This document shows positions 9,715-18,349 of a DNA stretch of 64,000 nt, one piece after another. The stretch comes from Aquamicrobium sp. LC103 (GTDB taxonomy: Bacteria > Pseudomonadota > Alphaproteobacteria > Rhizobiales > Rhizobiaceae). A program made the translations under genes and the position numbers. The first letter of the stretch is position 1. Every line of letters begins with the position of its first letter. The stretch lies in assembly GCF_001014615.2 (NCBI RefSeq), contig NZ_LBCQ02000003.1:310001-374000 (forward strand), written 5' to 3'. The notes below the pieces were generated by a model. The model searched no databases. It was not told the DNA's origin and worked only from the letters and a program-made list of their open reading frames with translations.

Positions 9715-11286
9715 GTGCGAAAGGCCGAAGCCATAGCTCCCGCTGATGCGCGGATCCTCGCGCCCGCCGATGCGAGCGGTGGCAGGTCCTATCTGCAGAT
9801 ACTCAGATCGACCGCCATGATCGGCGGCTCCTCCGCGGTGAACATCCTCTTCGCCGTCGTCCGCAACAAGGCGATGGCCGTGCTCCTCGGCCCGGCCGGC
9901 GTCGGCCTCTTCGGGCTCTACGGCGCGATCGCCGACCTCGCGCAAACCCTTGCCGGGCTCGGCGTCCAGGCGAGCGGCGTGCGCCAGATCGCGGAGGCCG
10001 CGGGCTCCGGCGAAACCCGGCGCGTGGCGCGCACGGCGATCGTGCTGAGGCGCATATCGCTGCTGCTCGGCCTCCTGGGTGCGGCCCTCCTGGCCGCCTT
10101 CGCCGTTCCGATTTCCGGCATCACCTTCGGCGATGCGCAGCACGCGGCCGGCATCGTGCTCTTGTCGGCCGCCGTCTTCTTCCGGCTCGTCTCGGCCGGG
10201 CAGACCGCGCTGATCCAGGGCATGCGGCAGATAGCGAGCCTCACCCGCATCAACATGCTCGGCGCGCTCTTCAGCACCCTCATCGCCATCCCGATGGTCT
10301 ATTTCCTCGGCACCGACGGCGTCGTTCCCTCACTCGTGGCGATGGCCGCCGTCACCCTGCTGACCTCATGGTGGTACGCGCGCAAGATACGCGTCGAGCC
10401 GCAACCGATGCGGCCGGGCGAAATCGCGGCTGAAGTCGCGCCGCTCCTGAAGCTCGGCTTCGCCTTCATGGCGAGCGCCTTCCTGACGGTTGGCGCCGCC
10501 TATGCGGTACGTCTGATCGTGCTGCGGCATGACGGCTTCGCCGCGGCCGGCCTGTATCAGGCCGCCTGGGCGCTGGGCGGCATCTATGCCGGCTTCATTC
10601 TCCAGGCGATGGGCACCGACTTCTATCCGCGCCTGACCGCGATCTGTAACGACGACAGGGCCTGCAACCGCCTCGTCAACGAGCAGGCGCGGGTCAGCAT
10701 CCTGCTTGCCGGGCCGGGGCTGATCGCGACGCTGACGCTCGCGCCGATCGTCATGCGCATCTTCTATTCGGCCGAGTTCGAAGCCGCAGTCGGCATTCTG
10801 CGCTGGATTTGTCTCGGCATGATGCTGCGTATCTTCGCCTGGCCGATGGGCTATATCGTGCTCGCCAAGGGCGCGCAGAAGATATTCTTCTGGACGGAGG
10901 TCGCCGCGACGATCGTTCATGTCGGCCTCGCCTGGCTGCTCGTCTCCTCGATCGGGCTCACCGGCTCGGGCGTGGCCTTCTTCGGCCTCTATGTCTGGCA
11001 CGCGGTGCTGATCTATTTCATCGTCGCCCGGCTCAGCGGCTTCCGCTGGAGCGGCGAGAATGTCAGGCTCGGCCTCGTCTTCCTGCTGGCGTCGGCATTG
11101 GTGTTTTCAGGCTTCCTCGCGCTGCCCGGCCTACAGGCGCTGGGTCTCGGCCTGCTGATGACCGCGCTCACCGGCCTCTATTCGCTGAGGATGCTGCTCG
11201 GCCTCGTCCCGCGGGACAGGCTGCCCGTCCCGCTCCGCCGCTGGGTTCGCGAAACCGGACAGGTTGACGGCGGCCATCCGCCATAA
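9715..11286 (+). CDS. Wzx-type polysaccharide repeat-unit flippase
   Basis: 523 residues with about 12-14 hydrophobic membrane segments, an MVF/MATE-like polysaccharide transporter of the Wzx family, expected to move undecaprenyl-linked repeat units across the inner membrane. The start is a GTG at 9715 supported by GCGGAGG six bases upstream. N-terminal blocks such as AVLLGPAGVGLFGLYGAI are typical of O-antigen translocases. It is coupled to the ExoF-type gene but lies 13 kb from the main polysaccharide locus, which has a Wzy-like polymerase but no other flippase, so it probably serves that locus. Confidence 0.88.
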   Translation: MRKAEAIAPADARILAPADASGGRSYLQILRSTAMIGGSSAVNILFAVVRNKAMAVLLGPAGVGLFGLYGAIADLAQTLAGLGVQASGVRQIAEAAGSGETRRVARTAIVLRRISLLLGLLGAALLAAFAVPISGITFGDAQHAAGIVLLSAAVFFRLVSAGQTALIQGMRQIASLTRINMLGALFSTLIAIPMVYFLGTDGVVPSLVAMAAVTLLTSWWYARKIRVEPQPMRPGEIAAEVAPLLKLGFAFMASAFLTVGAAYAVRLIVLRHDGFAAAGLYQAAWALGGIYAGFILQAMGTDFYPRLTAICNDDRACNRLVNEQARVSILLAGPGLIATLTLAPIVMRIFYSAEFEAAVGILRWICLGMMLRIFAWPMGYIVLAKGAQKIFFWTEVAATIVHVGLAWLLVSSIGLTGSGVAFFGLYVWHAVLIYFIVARLSGFRWSGENVRLGLVFLLASALVFSGFLALPGLQALGLGLLMTALTGLYSLRMLLGLVPRDRLPVPLRRWVRETGQVDGGHPP

Positions 11287-11310
11287 AATATCCTGGGATT
11301 GTCCGGCTGA

Positions 11311-12138
11311 TCAGCCGACGAAGGCGCGCTCGACGACGAAATGCGACGGCTTGTTGTTGGAGCCTTCCTCGAAGCCGAAACCCTCGACCAGCGTCTTGAC
11401 GTCCTTGATCATGTCCATCGAGCCGCAGATCATCACGCGGTCGGTGGCAGCATCGAAGGGCGCGACGCCGAGATCGGAGAACAGCCTGCGGTTCTCGATC
11501 AGCGTCGTGATGCGACCCGTCCGCGGGTGCTCCTCGCGGGTTGTCGTCGAATAGTGGCGGAAGCGGCCGTCGGTCAGCTCGCCGATCAGCGGATCCTCCG
11601 CGGCCGCGCGCGCCAGTTCCTCGCCGTAGGTCAGCTCGGCCACGTCGCGGCAGGTGTGGGTGAGGATGACCTCTTCGAACTTCTCGTAGGTCTCGGGGTC
11701 GCGCAGCAGGCTGGCGAAGGGCGCGATGCCCGTGCCGGTCGAGATCATGTAGAGGCGCTTGGCCGGCGTCAGCGCGTCGAGCACCAGCGTGCCTGTCGAC
11801 TTCTGGCGCAGAAGCACGGTGTCGCCCGGCTGGATCTTCTGCAGGTGCTGGGTCAGCGGACCGTCCGGCACCTTGATGGAGAAGAATTCCAGCTCCTCGT
11901 CCCACGCGGGGCTGGCGATCGAATAGGCGCGGAAGACGGGCTTCTCGGCATTCGGCAGGCCGATCATCACGAACTCGCCGGAACGGAAGCGGAAGCTCTG
12001 CGGCCGCGTGATGCGGAAAGCGAAGAGATTGTCGGTGTAATGCGTGACCGAGACGACCTGTTCGGCATAGACGCCGGCCGGAATCGGAAACTCCAGCGGC
12101 TTGGCATCGACCAGATTCTGAGGTGCGACTGAGTTCAT
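11311..12138 (-). CDS. fpr: Ferredoxin-NADP(+) reductase
   Basis: 275 residues, bacterial type FNR. An FAD-binding barrel carries FRAYSIAS, and the NADP-binding half carries STGTGIAPFASLLRD; the C-terminus ends in VERAFVG, close to the VEKAFV-type ending of subclass I bacterial FPRs. It exchanges electrons between NADPH and ferredoxin or flavodoxin in the cytoplasm. It is transcribed divergently from hyuA. That could matter because 6-hydroxynicotinate reductase of the adjacent island is expected to use reduced ferredoxin, but fpr is also a general housekeeping gene. Confidence 0.94.
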   Translation of the reverse strand: MNSVAPQNLVDAKPLEFPIPAGVYAEQVVSVTHYTDNLFAFRITRPQSFRFRSGEFVMIGLPNAEKPVFRAYSIASPAWDEELEFFSIKVPDGPLTQHLQKIQPGDTVLLRQKSTGTLVLDALTPAKRLYMISTGTGIAPFASLLRDPETYEKFEEVILTHTCRDVAELTYGEELARAAAEDPLIGELTDGRFRHYSTTTREEHPRTGRITTLIENRRLFSDLGVAPFDAATDRVMICGSMDMIKDVKTLVEGFGFEEGSNNKPSHFVVERAFVG

Positions 12139-12235
12139 TCGAACCGTCCTGTCTTGGGACCCTTACGAGGGTCGGCTATGTGTCGGAATCGCATTCTCGA
12201 CGGTCGGCAAGGTCGGTGCTTGCCAGCGGTTTTTA

Positions 12236-12247
12236 TTAGTATACAAA
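12236..12247. promoter_or_regulatory. Candidate operator shared by the catabolic island (hyuA side)
   Basis: TTAGTATACAAA lies 83 bases before hyuA and 98 bases before fpr, in an AT-rich stretch. A near-identical site, TTCGTATGCAAA, is at 23891-23902 in the divergent gap upstream of the molybdenum hydroxylase operon and pncA. Both fit TTNGTATRCAAA. The MarR-family gene at 16240 is the obvious candidate to bind both; this is inference. Confidence 0.5.
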
Positions 12248-12329
12248 TGAATATCGCGTCAAGATCATGGCGTAGAGCGGCATTCTAAATTACGTCTTAT
12301 CAGTAGGTTGTATATTTCGGAATACCGGC

Positions 12330-14405
12330 ATGGTTGAGAATACCGGCGTGATGGACGGAAGTGTTGTCGCAGGCATCGACGTCGGCGGCACCTTCACCGA
12401 TCTGATCCTGATAGACGGCCGCGCCGGCGGCAGGGTCCGCATCGCCAAGACGCCGACCACGGTCGACAACCAGGCCTTCGGCGTCGTCGCCGCCCTCGCC
12501 GACACCGGCTTTCCCGTGGCCGAGATCGACCTCATCGTGCACGGCACGACGACCACCACCAATGCCGTGCTCGAGCGCCGCCTGGCACGCACCGGCATGA
12601 TCACCACGCGCGGCTTCCGCGACGTGATCGAACTCGGACGTCGCACCCGGCCGCAACCCTACGGCATGACCGGCGTCTTCGTTCCCGTCATCCCGCGCGA
12701 TCTGCGCCTGGAGGTCGCCGAGCGCATGGAGGCCTCCGGCAAGGTACGCGTGCCGCTCGACGAGGAGGGGCTGCGCGCGGCCCTACGGCGGCTGCTCGAA
12801 GCCGGGTGCGAATCCCTCGTCATCCACTTCCTCCACGCCTATGCCAATCCGGCGCACGAGCTGCGCGCCGCCGAGATCGCCCGCGCGCTCTGGCCGAACG
12901 ATCACGTCACGACCGGCCATTCGCTGCTCTCGGAAGCGCGCGAGTTCGAGCGCGGCGTCACGGCCGCCGTCAATGCTTCCGTCCAGCCGATCCTCAAGCG
13001 TTACGTCGCCCGCCTCCGCGACGAGCTGCATGCGCGCGGCTATGCCCGCGACTTCCTCGTCATGAACGGCAATGGCGGCATGATCTCCGCCCGCTTCGTC
13101 ACCGAGGAGGCGGCGAAGACGGTCATGTCGGGTCCCGCCTCCGGCGTCATGGCCGCCGCCTACACCGCGCGCCGGGCCGGTTTCGACAACCTCGTCACCT
13201 ACGACATGGGCGGCACCTCCACCGACGTCGCCCTGATCCGCAACGCCCAGCCGGCCGTCTCCAACGAGATCGAGATCGAATACGCGATGCCGATCCACGT
13301 GCCGATGGTGGACGTGCACACGGTCGGCGCCGGCGGCGGCTCGATCGCCCATGTCGACGATGCCGGGCTGGTCCAGGTCGGCCCGGAAAGCGCCGGCGCC
13401 GCGCCCGGCCCGATCTGCTACGGCAGGGGCGGAACGCGCCCGACCGTCTCCGACGCTAACCTCGTCCTCGGCCGCCTCAATCCGAGGAAGCTGCTCTCCG
13501 TCGACGATCCCGTCTCCGTCGAAACCGTCCGCCGCGCCTTCGCCGAGGCGATCGGCGACAGGATCGGCGTCGACGGCGTCGAGGCGGCGGGCGCGGTGCT
13601 GAAGATCGGCAACCTCAAGATGGCGGGCGCGATCCGCATGGTCTCGATATCGCGCGGTCACGACCCGCGCGACTTCGCGCTTTTCGCCTTCGGAGGCGCC
13701 GGTCCGCTGCATGCCTGCGCGCTGGCGCGCGAGCTCGCCATTCCGCGTGTGATCGTGCCGGCGCGGCCGGGCATCACCAACGCGCTCGGCTGCGTCGTGG
13801 CTGATTTGCGCCACGACTTCGTCAGGACGGTCAACCGGCCGGTGGCCGAGATCGACGAGGCAGCGCTGCGTGCCGTCCTTGCCGCACAGGGCGAGGAAGG
13901 CCGCGCCCTCATCGCCAAGGAAGCGGTGCGGCCGGAGACCATCAGGCTGGTTCATTCCGCCGACATGCAATTCGTCGGTCAGACCCACCTGATCAACGTC
14001 CCGCTACCCTCGACCGAAATCACCCGCGAGGAGATCCAGCGCCTGTTCGAGGTCGCCTATTTCGCCCGCTTCAAGGTCGAGCTGCCGGAAATCCGAGCCA
14101 ATCTGGTCAATCTCAACACCTCCGTCATCGGCGTGCGCGCGGCGATCGACCTTTCCACCCTCATCGATCCCGCTGGCCGCGCTGAAAGGCTCGAGGACGC
14201 GCTGAACGAGACCCGGCGGGTCTGGTTCGACGGCAAATGGCTGGAAACGCCGGTCTACGCGCGCGAGAGACTGCCGCTCGATGCCGTGATCGCCGGCCCC
14301 GCCATCCTCGAGCAGATGGACGCCACCACCGTCATCGAGCCCGGCGATGTCGCAAGGTCCGATCGCGACGGGAATATCATCGTGGAAGTGGGAGAAAGAG
14401 CGTGA
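12330..14405 (+). CDS. HyuA-type ATP-dependent hydantoinase/oxoprolinase, subunit A
   Basis: 691 residues, the usual length for HyuA of the N-methylhydantoinase A/5-oxoprolinase/acetone carboxylase superfamily. The nucleotide-binding signature VVAGIDVGGTFTDLIL is near residues 12-27, IVHGTTTTTNAVLER follows near 73-87, and DMGGTSTDVALI near 288-299. These enzymes couple ATP hydrolysis to opening of a cyclic amide or to carboxylation, acting with a HyuB partner, here the next gene. There is no third acetone-carboxylase-type subunit. Substrate cannot be read from sequence; the adjacent nicotinate-type genes suggest a lactam from a reduced pyridine ring. ATGs at 12330 and 12351 are both possible starts. 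Confidence 0.88.
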   Translation: MVENTGVMDGSVVAGIDVGGTFTDLILIDGRAGGRVRIAKTPTTVDNQAFGVVAALADTGFPVAEIDLIVHGTTTTTNAVLERRLARTGMITTRGFRDVIELGRRTRPQPYGMTGVFVPVIPRDLRLEVAERMEASGKVRVPLDEEGLRAALRRLLEAGCESLVIHFLHAYANPAHELRAAEIARALWPNDHVTTGHSLLSEAREFERGVTAAVNASVQPILKRYVARLRDELHARGYARDFLVMNGNGGMISARFVTEEAAKTVMSGPASGVMAAAYTARRAGFDNLVTYDMGGTSTDVALIRNAQPAVSNEIEIEYAMPIHVPMVDVHTVGAGGGSIAHVDDAGLVQVGPESAGAAPGPICYGRGGTRPTVSDANLVLGRLNPRKLLSVDDPVSVETVRRAFAEAIGDRIGVDGVEAAGAVLKIGNLKMAGAIRMVSISRGHDPRDFALFAFGGAGPLHACALARELAIPRVIVPARPGITNALGCVVADLRHDFVRTVNRPVAEIDEAALRAVLAAQGEEGRALIAKEAVRPETIRLVHSADMQFVGQTHLINVPLPSTEITREEIQRLFEVAYFARFKVELPEIRANLVNLNTSVIGVRAAIDLSTLIDPAGRAERLEDALNETRRVWFDGKWLETPVYARERLPLDAVIAGPAILEQMDATTVIEPGDVARSDRDGNIIVEVGERA

Positions 14406-14475
14406 TGTCTCTCACGGCGATGTGCCAAGCACTCCCGTCTCTCGCGACAGGCGGCTATCGGCGGGACCGGCGGCC

Positions 14476-16206
14476 ATGACCCTCGACGCCATCACCCTTT
14501 CCGTCATTCAGGCCGCGCTACAGCAGACCTGCGACGAAATGGACCTCGCCTTCTCGCGTTCGGCCTTCTCGCCGATCATCGCCGAGGCGAACGACCGTTC
14601 CGACGGCATCTATTCGGCCGAGGACGGTTCGCTGATCGCGCAGGGTTCGGGCGGCCTGCCGGTCTTCGTCGGCGTCATGCAATATTCGACCCGCACGCTG
14701 ATCGAGATGATCGCCGACGCACGCTGCCTGCCGCCCGAACCCGGCGACGTCTACATCGTCAACGATCCCTATCTCGGCGGCACCCATCTGATGGACGTGC
14801 GCTTCGCCATGCCGGTCTGGCGCAACGGCGCCATCTTCTGCTGGCTGTCCAACACCGGCCACTGGCCGGACATCGGCGGCGCGGTGCCCGGCGGCTTCTC
14901 CGCCTCCGCCACCGCGGTCGAGCAGGAGGGGCTGCGCCTGCCGCCGGTCAAGCTCTTCAAGAAGGGCCGCCTCGACCCCGAAATCTTCGCGATCATCTCC
15001 TCCAACATCCGCATCGCCGACCAGCGCATCGGCGACATCAAGGCGCAGGCCGCGGCCCTCCATGTCGGAGAGGAACGGCTGTTCGCGATCCTCGACCGCT
15101 ATGGCGACGGAACCGTCGTCGCCGCGATCGCCGAGCTGCGCAGCCGCGCGGCCGAGCAGATGCGCGCCCGCATTTCCGGGATCGCCGACGGCATTTATCG
15201 CGGCACGGCCCATGTCGATTCCGACGGCGTCGTCGACGAGCCGCTATTGATCGATCTCGCCATTGAGAAGCAGGGCGACACGCTCACCTTCGACTTTTCC
15301 GGTTCGAGCCCGCCCTGCATAGGGCCGATGAACAGCGTGCTGGCGACGACCCATTCCTCCGTCTACCTCGCCATGCGCCACATCTTCCCCGACGTGCCGA
15401 TCAGCGCCGGTGCGTTCGAGCCGCTGGCGATCAGGCGTCCGGAAGGCACCTTCCTCGACGCGCACTATCCGCGCCCCGTCTCGGGCTGCGCGGCGGAGGT
15501 CTCGCAGCGCATCGCCGAGGCCGTTTTCGCGGCCATGGTGAAAGCGCTGCCCGACCAGGTCACCGCCGCGCCCGCCGGCTCCAGCGGCAATTTCGGCCTC
15601 GGCGGCTTCGACCCCGAACGCAGCCGCAACTACGTGCTCTACCAGCTCTCCGGCGGCGGCTATGGCGGCAATGCCCGCACCGACGGGCTGAGCAATGGCT
15701 GCTCGACCATCGGCATCTCCAAATCGCCGCCGGTGGAGATCATGGAGCAGAACTACCCGATCCTCTACAACCACTACGCGCTGCGCGAGGGCTCCGGCGG
15801 CGCCGGCGAGCGACGCGGCGGCTTCGGCCTCGACTATGAGATCGAGCTTCTGCGCGGCGAGGCGCGCGCCTCCTTCGTGATGGACCACGGCCGCTACGGC
15901 CCCCAGGGCGTGCTCGGAGGCCGCGACGGCGCGGTCAACAGCGTGGTGGTCCATCGCGACGGCGGGGAACACGTGCCGCCGCACCTTTCCAAGGAGCAGG
16001 ACATTCCCCTGAAGGCGGGCGACCGCGTCAGGGTCGGTACGCCGGGCGGCGGCGGCTATGGCGATCCGCGAAGGCGCGATCCCGCGCTCGTGCGGCGCGA
16101 CGTGGCGCTCGGCTACTATACGACCGCGCAGGCGGCGGAACTGTTCGGCGTCGCGGCGGAGGAGCCCGGCATGGCCGATGCAACGAAACCGCCGGCCAGT
16201 CCCTGA
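14476..16206 (+). CDS. HyuB-type ATP-dependent hydantoinase/oxoprolinase, subunit B
   Basis: 576 residues from the ATG at 14476, where family similarity begins (ITLSVIQAALQQTCDEMD). Conserved HyuB features are visible: FSPIIAEANDRSDGIYS, VNDPYLGGTHLMDV, GHWPDIGGAVPGGFS and the C-terminal RVRVGTPGGGGYGDP. It forms the catalytic complex with HyuA, 70 bases upstream, and the two are surely co-transcribed. The reading frame is open upstream into the end of hyuA, but that extension has no family similarity. The gene converges on the MarR gene. Confidence 0.9.
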   Translation: MTLDAITLSVIQAALQQTCDEMDLAFSRSAFSPIIAEANDRSDGIYSAEDGSLIAQGSGGLPVFVGVMQYSTRTLIEMIADARCLPPEPGDVYIVNDPYLGGTHLMDVRFAMPVWRNGAIFCWLSNTGHWPDIGGAVPGGFSASATAVEQEGLRLPPVKLFKKGRLDPEIFAIISSNIRIADQRIGDIKAQAAALHVGEERLFAILDRYGDGTVVAAIAELRSRAAEQMRARISGIADGIYRGTAHVDSDGVVDEPLLIDLAIEKQGDTLTFDFSGSSPPCIGPMNSVLATTHSSVYLAMRHIFPDVPISAGAFEPLAIRRPEGTFLDAHYPRPVSGCAAEVSQRIAEAVFAAMVKALPDQVTAAPAGSSGNFGLGGFDPERSRNYVLYQLSGGGYGGNARTDGLSNGCSTIGISKSPPVEIMEQNYPILYNHYALREGSGGAGERRGGFGLDYEIELLRGEARASFVMDHGRYGPQGVLGGRDGAVNSVVVHRDGGEHVPPHLSKEQDIPLKAGDRVRVGTPGGGGYGDPRRRDPALVRRDVALGYYTTAQAAELFGVAAEEPGMADATKPPASP

Positions 16207-16239
16207 GGCCGTTTCAGCCCCGCTTTACCAGCTCCGTGC

Positions 16240-16698
16240 TCACGCGAGCTTGTTGAGCAGCCTCAGGAAAGTGCCGATTTCCTTGGTGGAAAGCGGAGAC
16301 AGCGTCTCCTCGGTGATCCGCTTCGCCAGCGGGAACAGGCTTTCGACCGTCGCCCGGCCTTCCGCCGTGAGATTGACCAAGAGCCGGCGCTTGTCGGCCT
16401 CGTGGCGGGAAATCTCCACCAGTCCCCTCGCCTTCAGCCGGTCGATCACGCCTTTCACGGTCGCCGCGTCCATGGCGATCAGCGCGCCGAGCTGGTTCTG
16501 CGAGGTCTCGCCGATGTCGTGCAGCTTGGCGAGCGCGGCGAATTGCGGCGGCGTCAGGTCGGCGATATGCGCGGCGAAGATCGCGACGTGGCGCTGGTGC
16601 GCGCGGCGCAGCACGAAGCCGACCTGCTCCTGTAGCCGGTAATCCTCCTCGGTTTCCTCGGCGTCCACCAGCTTCAGGATGTTGTCCTCGCCGGTCAC
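16240..16698 (-). CDS. MarR-family transcriptional regulator
   Basis: 152 residues with a winged helix-turn-helix: LTPPQFAALAKLHD, SQNQLGALIAMDAATVKGVI and the wing SRHEADKRRLLVNLT. MarR proteins are usually dimeric repressors released by a small aromatic ligand. It is the last gene of the minus-strand island operon: its ATG overlaps the stop of the DUF1185 gene (ATGA, 16695-16698). It is the only regulator in the island, so it is the best candidate for the paired TTNGTATRCAAA sites upstream of hyuA and of the hydroxylase operon. Confidence 0.9.
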   Translation of the reverse strand: MTGEDNILKLVDAEETEEDYRLQEQVGFVLRRAHQRHVAIFAAHIADLTPPQFAALAKLHDIGETSQNQLGALIAMDAATVKGVIDRLKARGLVEISRHEADKRRLLVNLTAEGRATVESLFPLAKRITEETLSPLSTKEIGTFLRLLNKLA

Positions 16699-17279
16699 CG
16701 CAACCCGTCCTCGCCCTTCACGTCGGCGACGGCGAGCCCGCCCATGCGCGCATGCACGCGCGGCCCGCAGGCCATGGCCAGGCAGAAGAGGATTTCGTCC
16801 GGCCGCGGCCCCTCGTTCATGCCCACCTCCATCGCGTCGAAATGGCTGCGCACATAGGCGGCGTTGACATGGCCGAGCGGCACGTCGAGCCGGGAACCAT
16901 AGGCGCCGACCTTCATCGCAGACGGCACGATAGCCTTGGCGTCGCCCAGCCGCTCGCGCATCGCATAGCCGCCCGGCACGTGCCAGAGCGCGCCGTGCTC
17001 GATCTCGCCGTCGGTGCCCACGATCGCGCCCTTGCCGTAGCCGTCGATCGCGGAGATGTCGCCGCCGAGCGCGGCGATCAGCCGGTCGGTGAGCATCAGG
17101 CCGAGCGGCTTCAGATCCTCCATCGCACCCTGCAGCTCATCCGCGTAGCAGCCGGCGAACGGGTTCCTCACCAGTGCCATCGCGGCGGCACGGCGGCGCG
17201 GCATCACCGGCGCCGGCCCTCCCTCGTGGAAAATCTCCTCCGTCAGAACCGCGATCTTGCGGATGGTAAAATCAGGCAT
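16695..17279 (-). CDS. DUF1185 (amino acid synthesis family) protein
   Basis: 194 residues. The sequence matches the family labelled amino acid synthesis or DUF1185, whose biochemical role is not established. Visible blocks are IRKIAVLTEEIFHEGG at the N-terminus, YGKGAIVGTDGEIEHGALWH and MKVGAYGSRLDVPLGH. No signal peptide or membrane segment. The start at 17279 has a strong AAGGAGG seven bases upstream, and this ribosome-binding site lies inside the reading frame of the upstream UPF0280 gene, which overlaps it by 37 bases. Its conserved place in a heterocycle operon suggests a catabolic role; function is otherwise unknown. Confidence 0.8.
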   Translation of the reverse strand: MPDFTIRKIAVLTEEIFHEGGPAPVMPRRRAAAMALVRNPFAGCYADELQGAMEDLKPLGLMLTDRLIAALGGDISAIDGYGKGAIVGTDGEIEHGALWHVPGGYAMRERLGDAKAIVPSAMKVGAYGSRLDVPLGHVNAAYVRSHFDAMEVGMNEGPRPDEILFCLAMACGPRVHARMGGLAVADVKGEDGLR

Positions 17280-18349
17280 TCAATGCCTCCTTGAACAAGT
17301 TCCAGATATCGATACGAACGCTCCGCCCCTTGGAAAATCCACGGGTTGCGGCACACCCCCTCCGGCGGTCTCCCTCCCCCCGTAAACGGGGGAGGAGCCA
17401 GGCCGAGGACGGCCGCAACGGCGGTTCCTCCACCTGCAAAGCGAGGCGGCCCGAAGGGGCCGGAGGGGGCATATCCGGGCGAAGGGGATGGAGAAGACGC
17501 CTGCGACAGCGGCGGAGCAAGCCTCCCGCACGACCGCCCTTCCCCTTGCAGGAACAGCGCGGCGGCCGCGATCAGCCCGCGTCGGCGGAATTCCTCGGCG
17601 GCGGCGAGCCCGCGCCCGAGCGCCTCGGCGACCTCCTCGCTGGACAAGGCCGGCACCCCCGTCGTCACCAGCCGCTCGCCGAGATCGCTGTCGGGCGCAA
17701 GATCGACGGCGCGGGCGCGCGTCACGCCTTCATGGCCGGGCAGATCCACCGCATTGGCGATCAGCGTCGCCGCCGCGTCCGCCGCGGCGCCGCTTGAGGC
17801 CAGCACCGTCACCGCGTCGGCGATCCCCAGCGAATGGCTGCGCCCACGCCAGCCGCTGGTGGCGATGCCGCGCACCGCGTGCTGCGCGCGAATGGTCACG
17901 CGGCCGTCGAAGCCGTGCCCGGTGCCGGCGATCGCCGCCTTCATCTCCTCGCCCTCGGCAAGGAAGATCGCGATGTCGCCGCCGTCATTGACATAGGCGC
18001 GCTCGAGCGTCCGGCCGGCAATCATCGCGGCGAGCATCTCGTCCGCCACCGCTCCCGCAACCGCCGCCATCGGCGTGACGAACCGCTCCGAGAACGGCGA
18101 GACGGCGTCCTCCATGCGCTGCGCCACTGCTCCCCGGAACCGGCGCGCCCGCGCGCCGGCAGGCTGCCGCAGCATCGTGAGTTCCGCCACCAGCTCGTCG
18201 AGCACCGTCCCGAACCGGTCGACCGCCTGCCGATAGGCGCGCTGCCTTTCATCCGCCGCGCCGAACGCCTCGATGACGAGGTCGATGGGGCCGTGGTTCA
18301 GATGCAGCCGGCGCCCGTCCGGCAGCATCGATGCCTGCGGGCGGTTCAC
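17243..18349 (-). CDS. UPF0280 (ApbE-like) family protein with a repeat-encoded C-terminal tail
   Basis: 368 residues if started at the GTG at 18349, whose GTGA overlaps the stop of the 6-hydroxynicotinate reductase gene; an ATG at 18328 is the alternative. Residues to about 275 match UPF0280, with LPDGRRLHLNHGPIDLVI near the start and AYVNDGGDIAIFLAEGE in the middle; the family is structurally related to the flavin transferase ApbE but has no settled function. The last 93 residues (from RLAPPLS) are Pro/Gly/Ala-rich, are encoded by the mosaic repeat at about 17345-17520, and run 37 bases into the DUF1185 gene. Family members normally end near residue 280, so the repeat appears to have replaced the native stop. 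Confidence 0.75.
   Translation of the reverse strand: MNRPQASMLPDGRRLHLNHGPIDLVIEAFGAADERQRAYRQAVDRFGTVLDELVAELTMLRQPAGARARRFRGAVAQRMEDAVSPFSERFVTPMAAVAGAVADEMLAAMIAGRTLERAYVNDGGDIAIFLAEGEEMKAAIAGTGHGFDGRVTIRAQHAVRGIATSGWRGRSHSLGIADAVTVLASSGAAADAAATLIANAVDLPGHEGVTRARAVDLAPDSDLGERLVTTGVPALSSEEVAEALGRGLAAAEEFRRRGLIAAAALFLQGEGRSCGRLAPPLSQASSPSPSPGYAPSGPFGPPRFAGGGTAVAAVLGLAPPPFTGGGRPPEGVCRNPWIFQGAERSYRYLELVQGGIECLILPSARSRF
17345..17520. repeat. GC-rich mosaic repeat, copy 2, inside the 3' end of the UPF0280 gene
   Basis: Contains the hairpin CCTCCCCCCGTAAACGGGGGAGG (about 17371-17393, here given as its two arms CCTCCCCC and GGGGGAGG around CGTAAAC), a GAGCCAGGCCGAGGACGGCCGCA core and GGCCGGAGGGGGC. 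Unlike the other copies it is read in frame as protein, forming the tail of the UPF0280 protein. Confidence 0.7.

Noticed and set aside
12330-16206. HyuA/HyuB considered as acetone carboxylase or 5-oxoprolinase
   Set aside because: There is no third small subunit as in acetone carboxylase, and 5-oxoprolinase would not explain the linked hydroxylase and reductase. It cannot be fully excluded, so no substrate is assigned.
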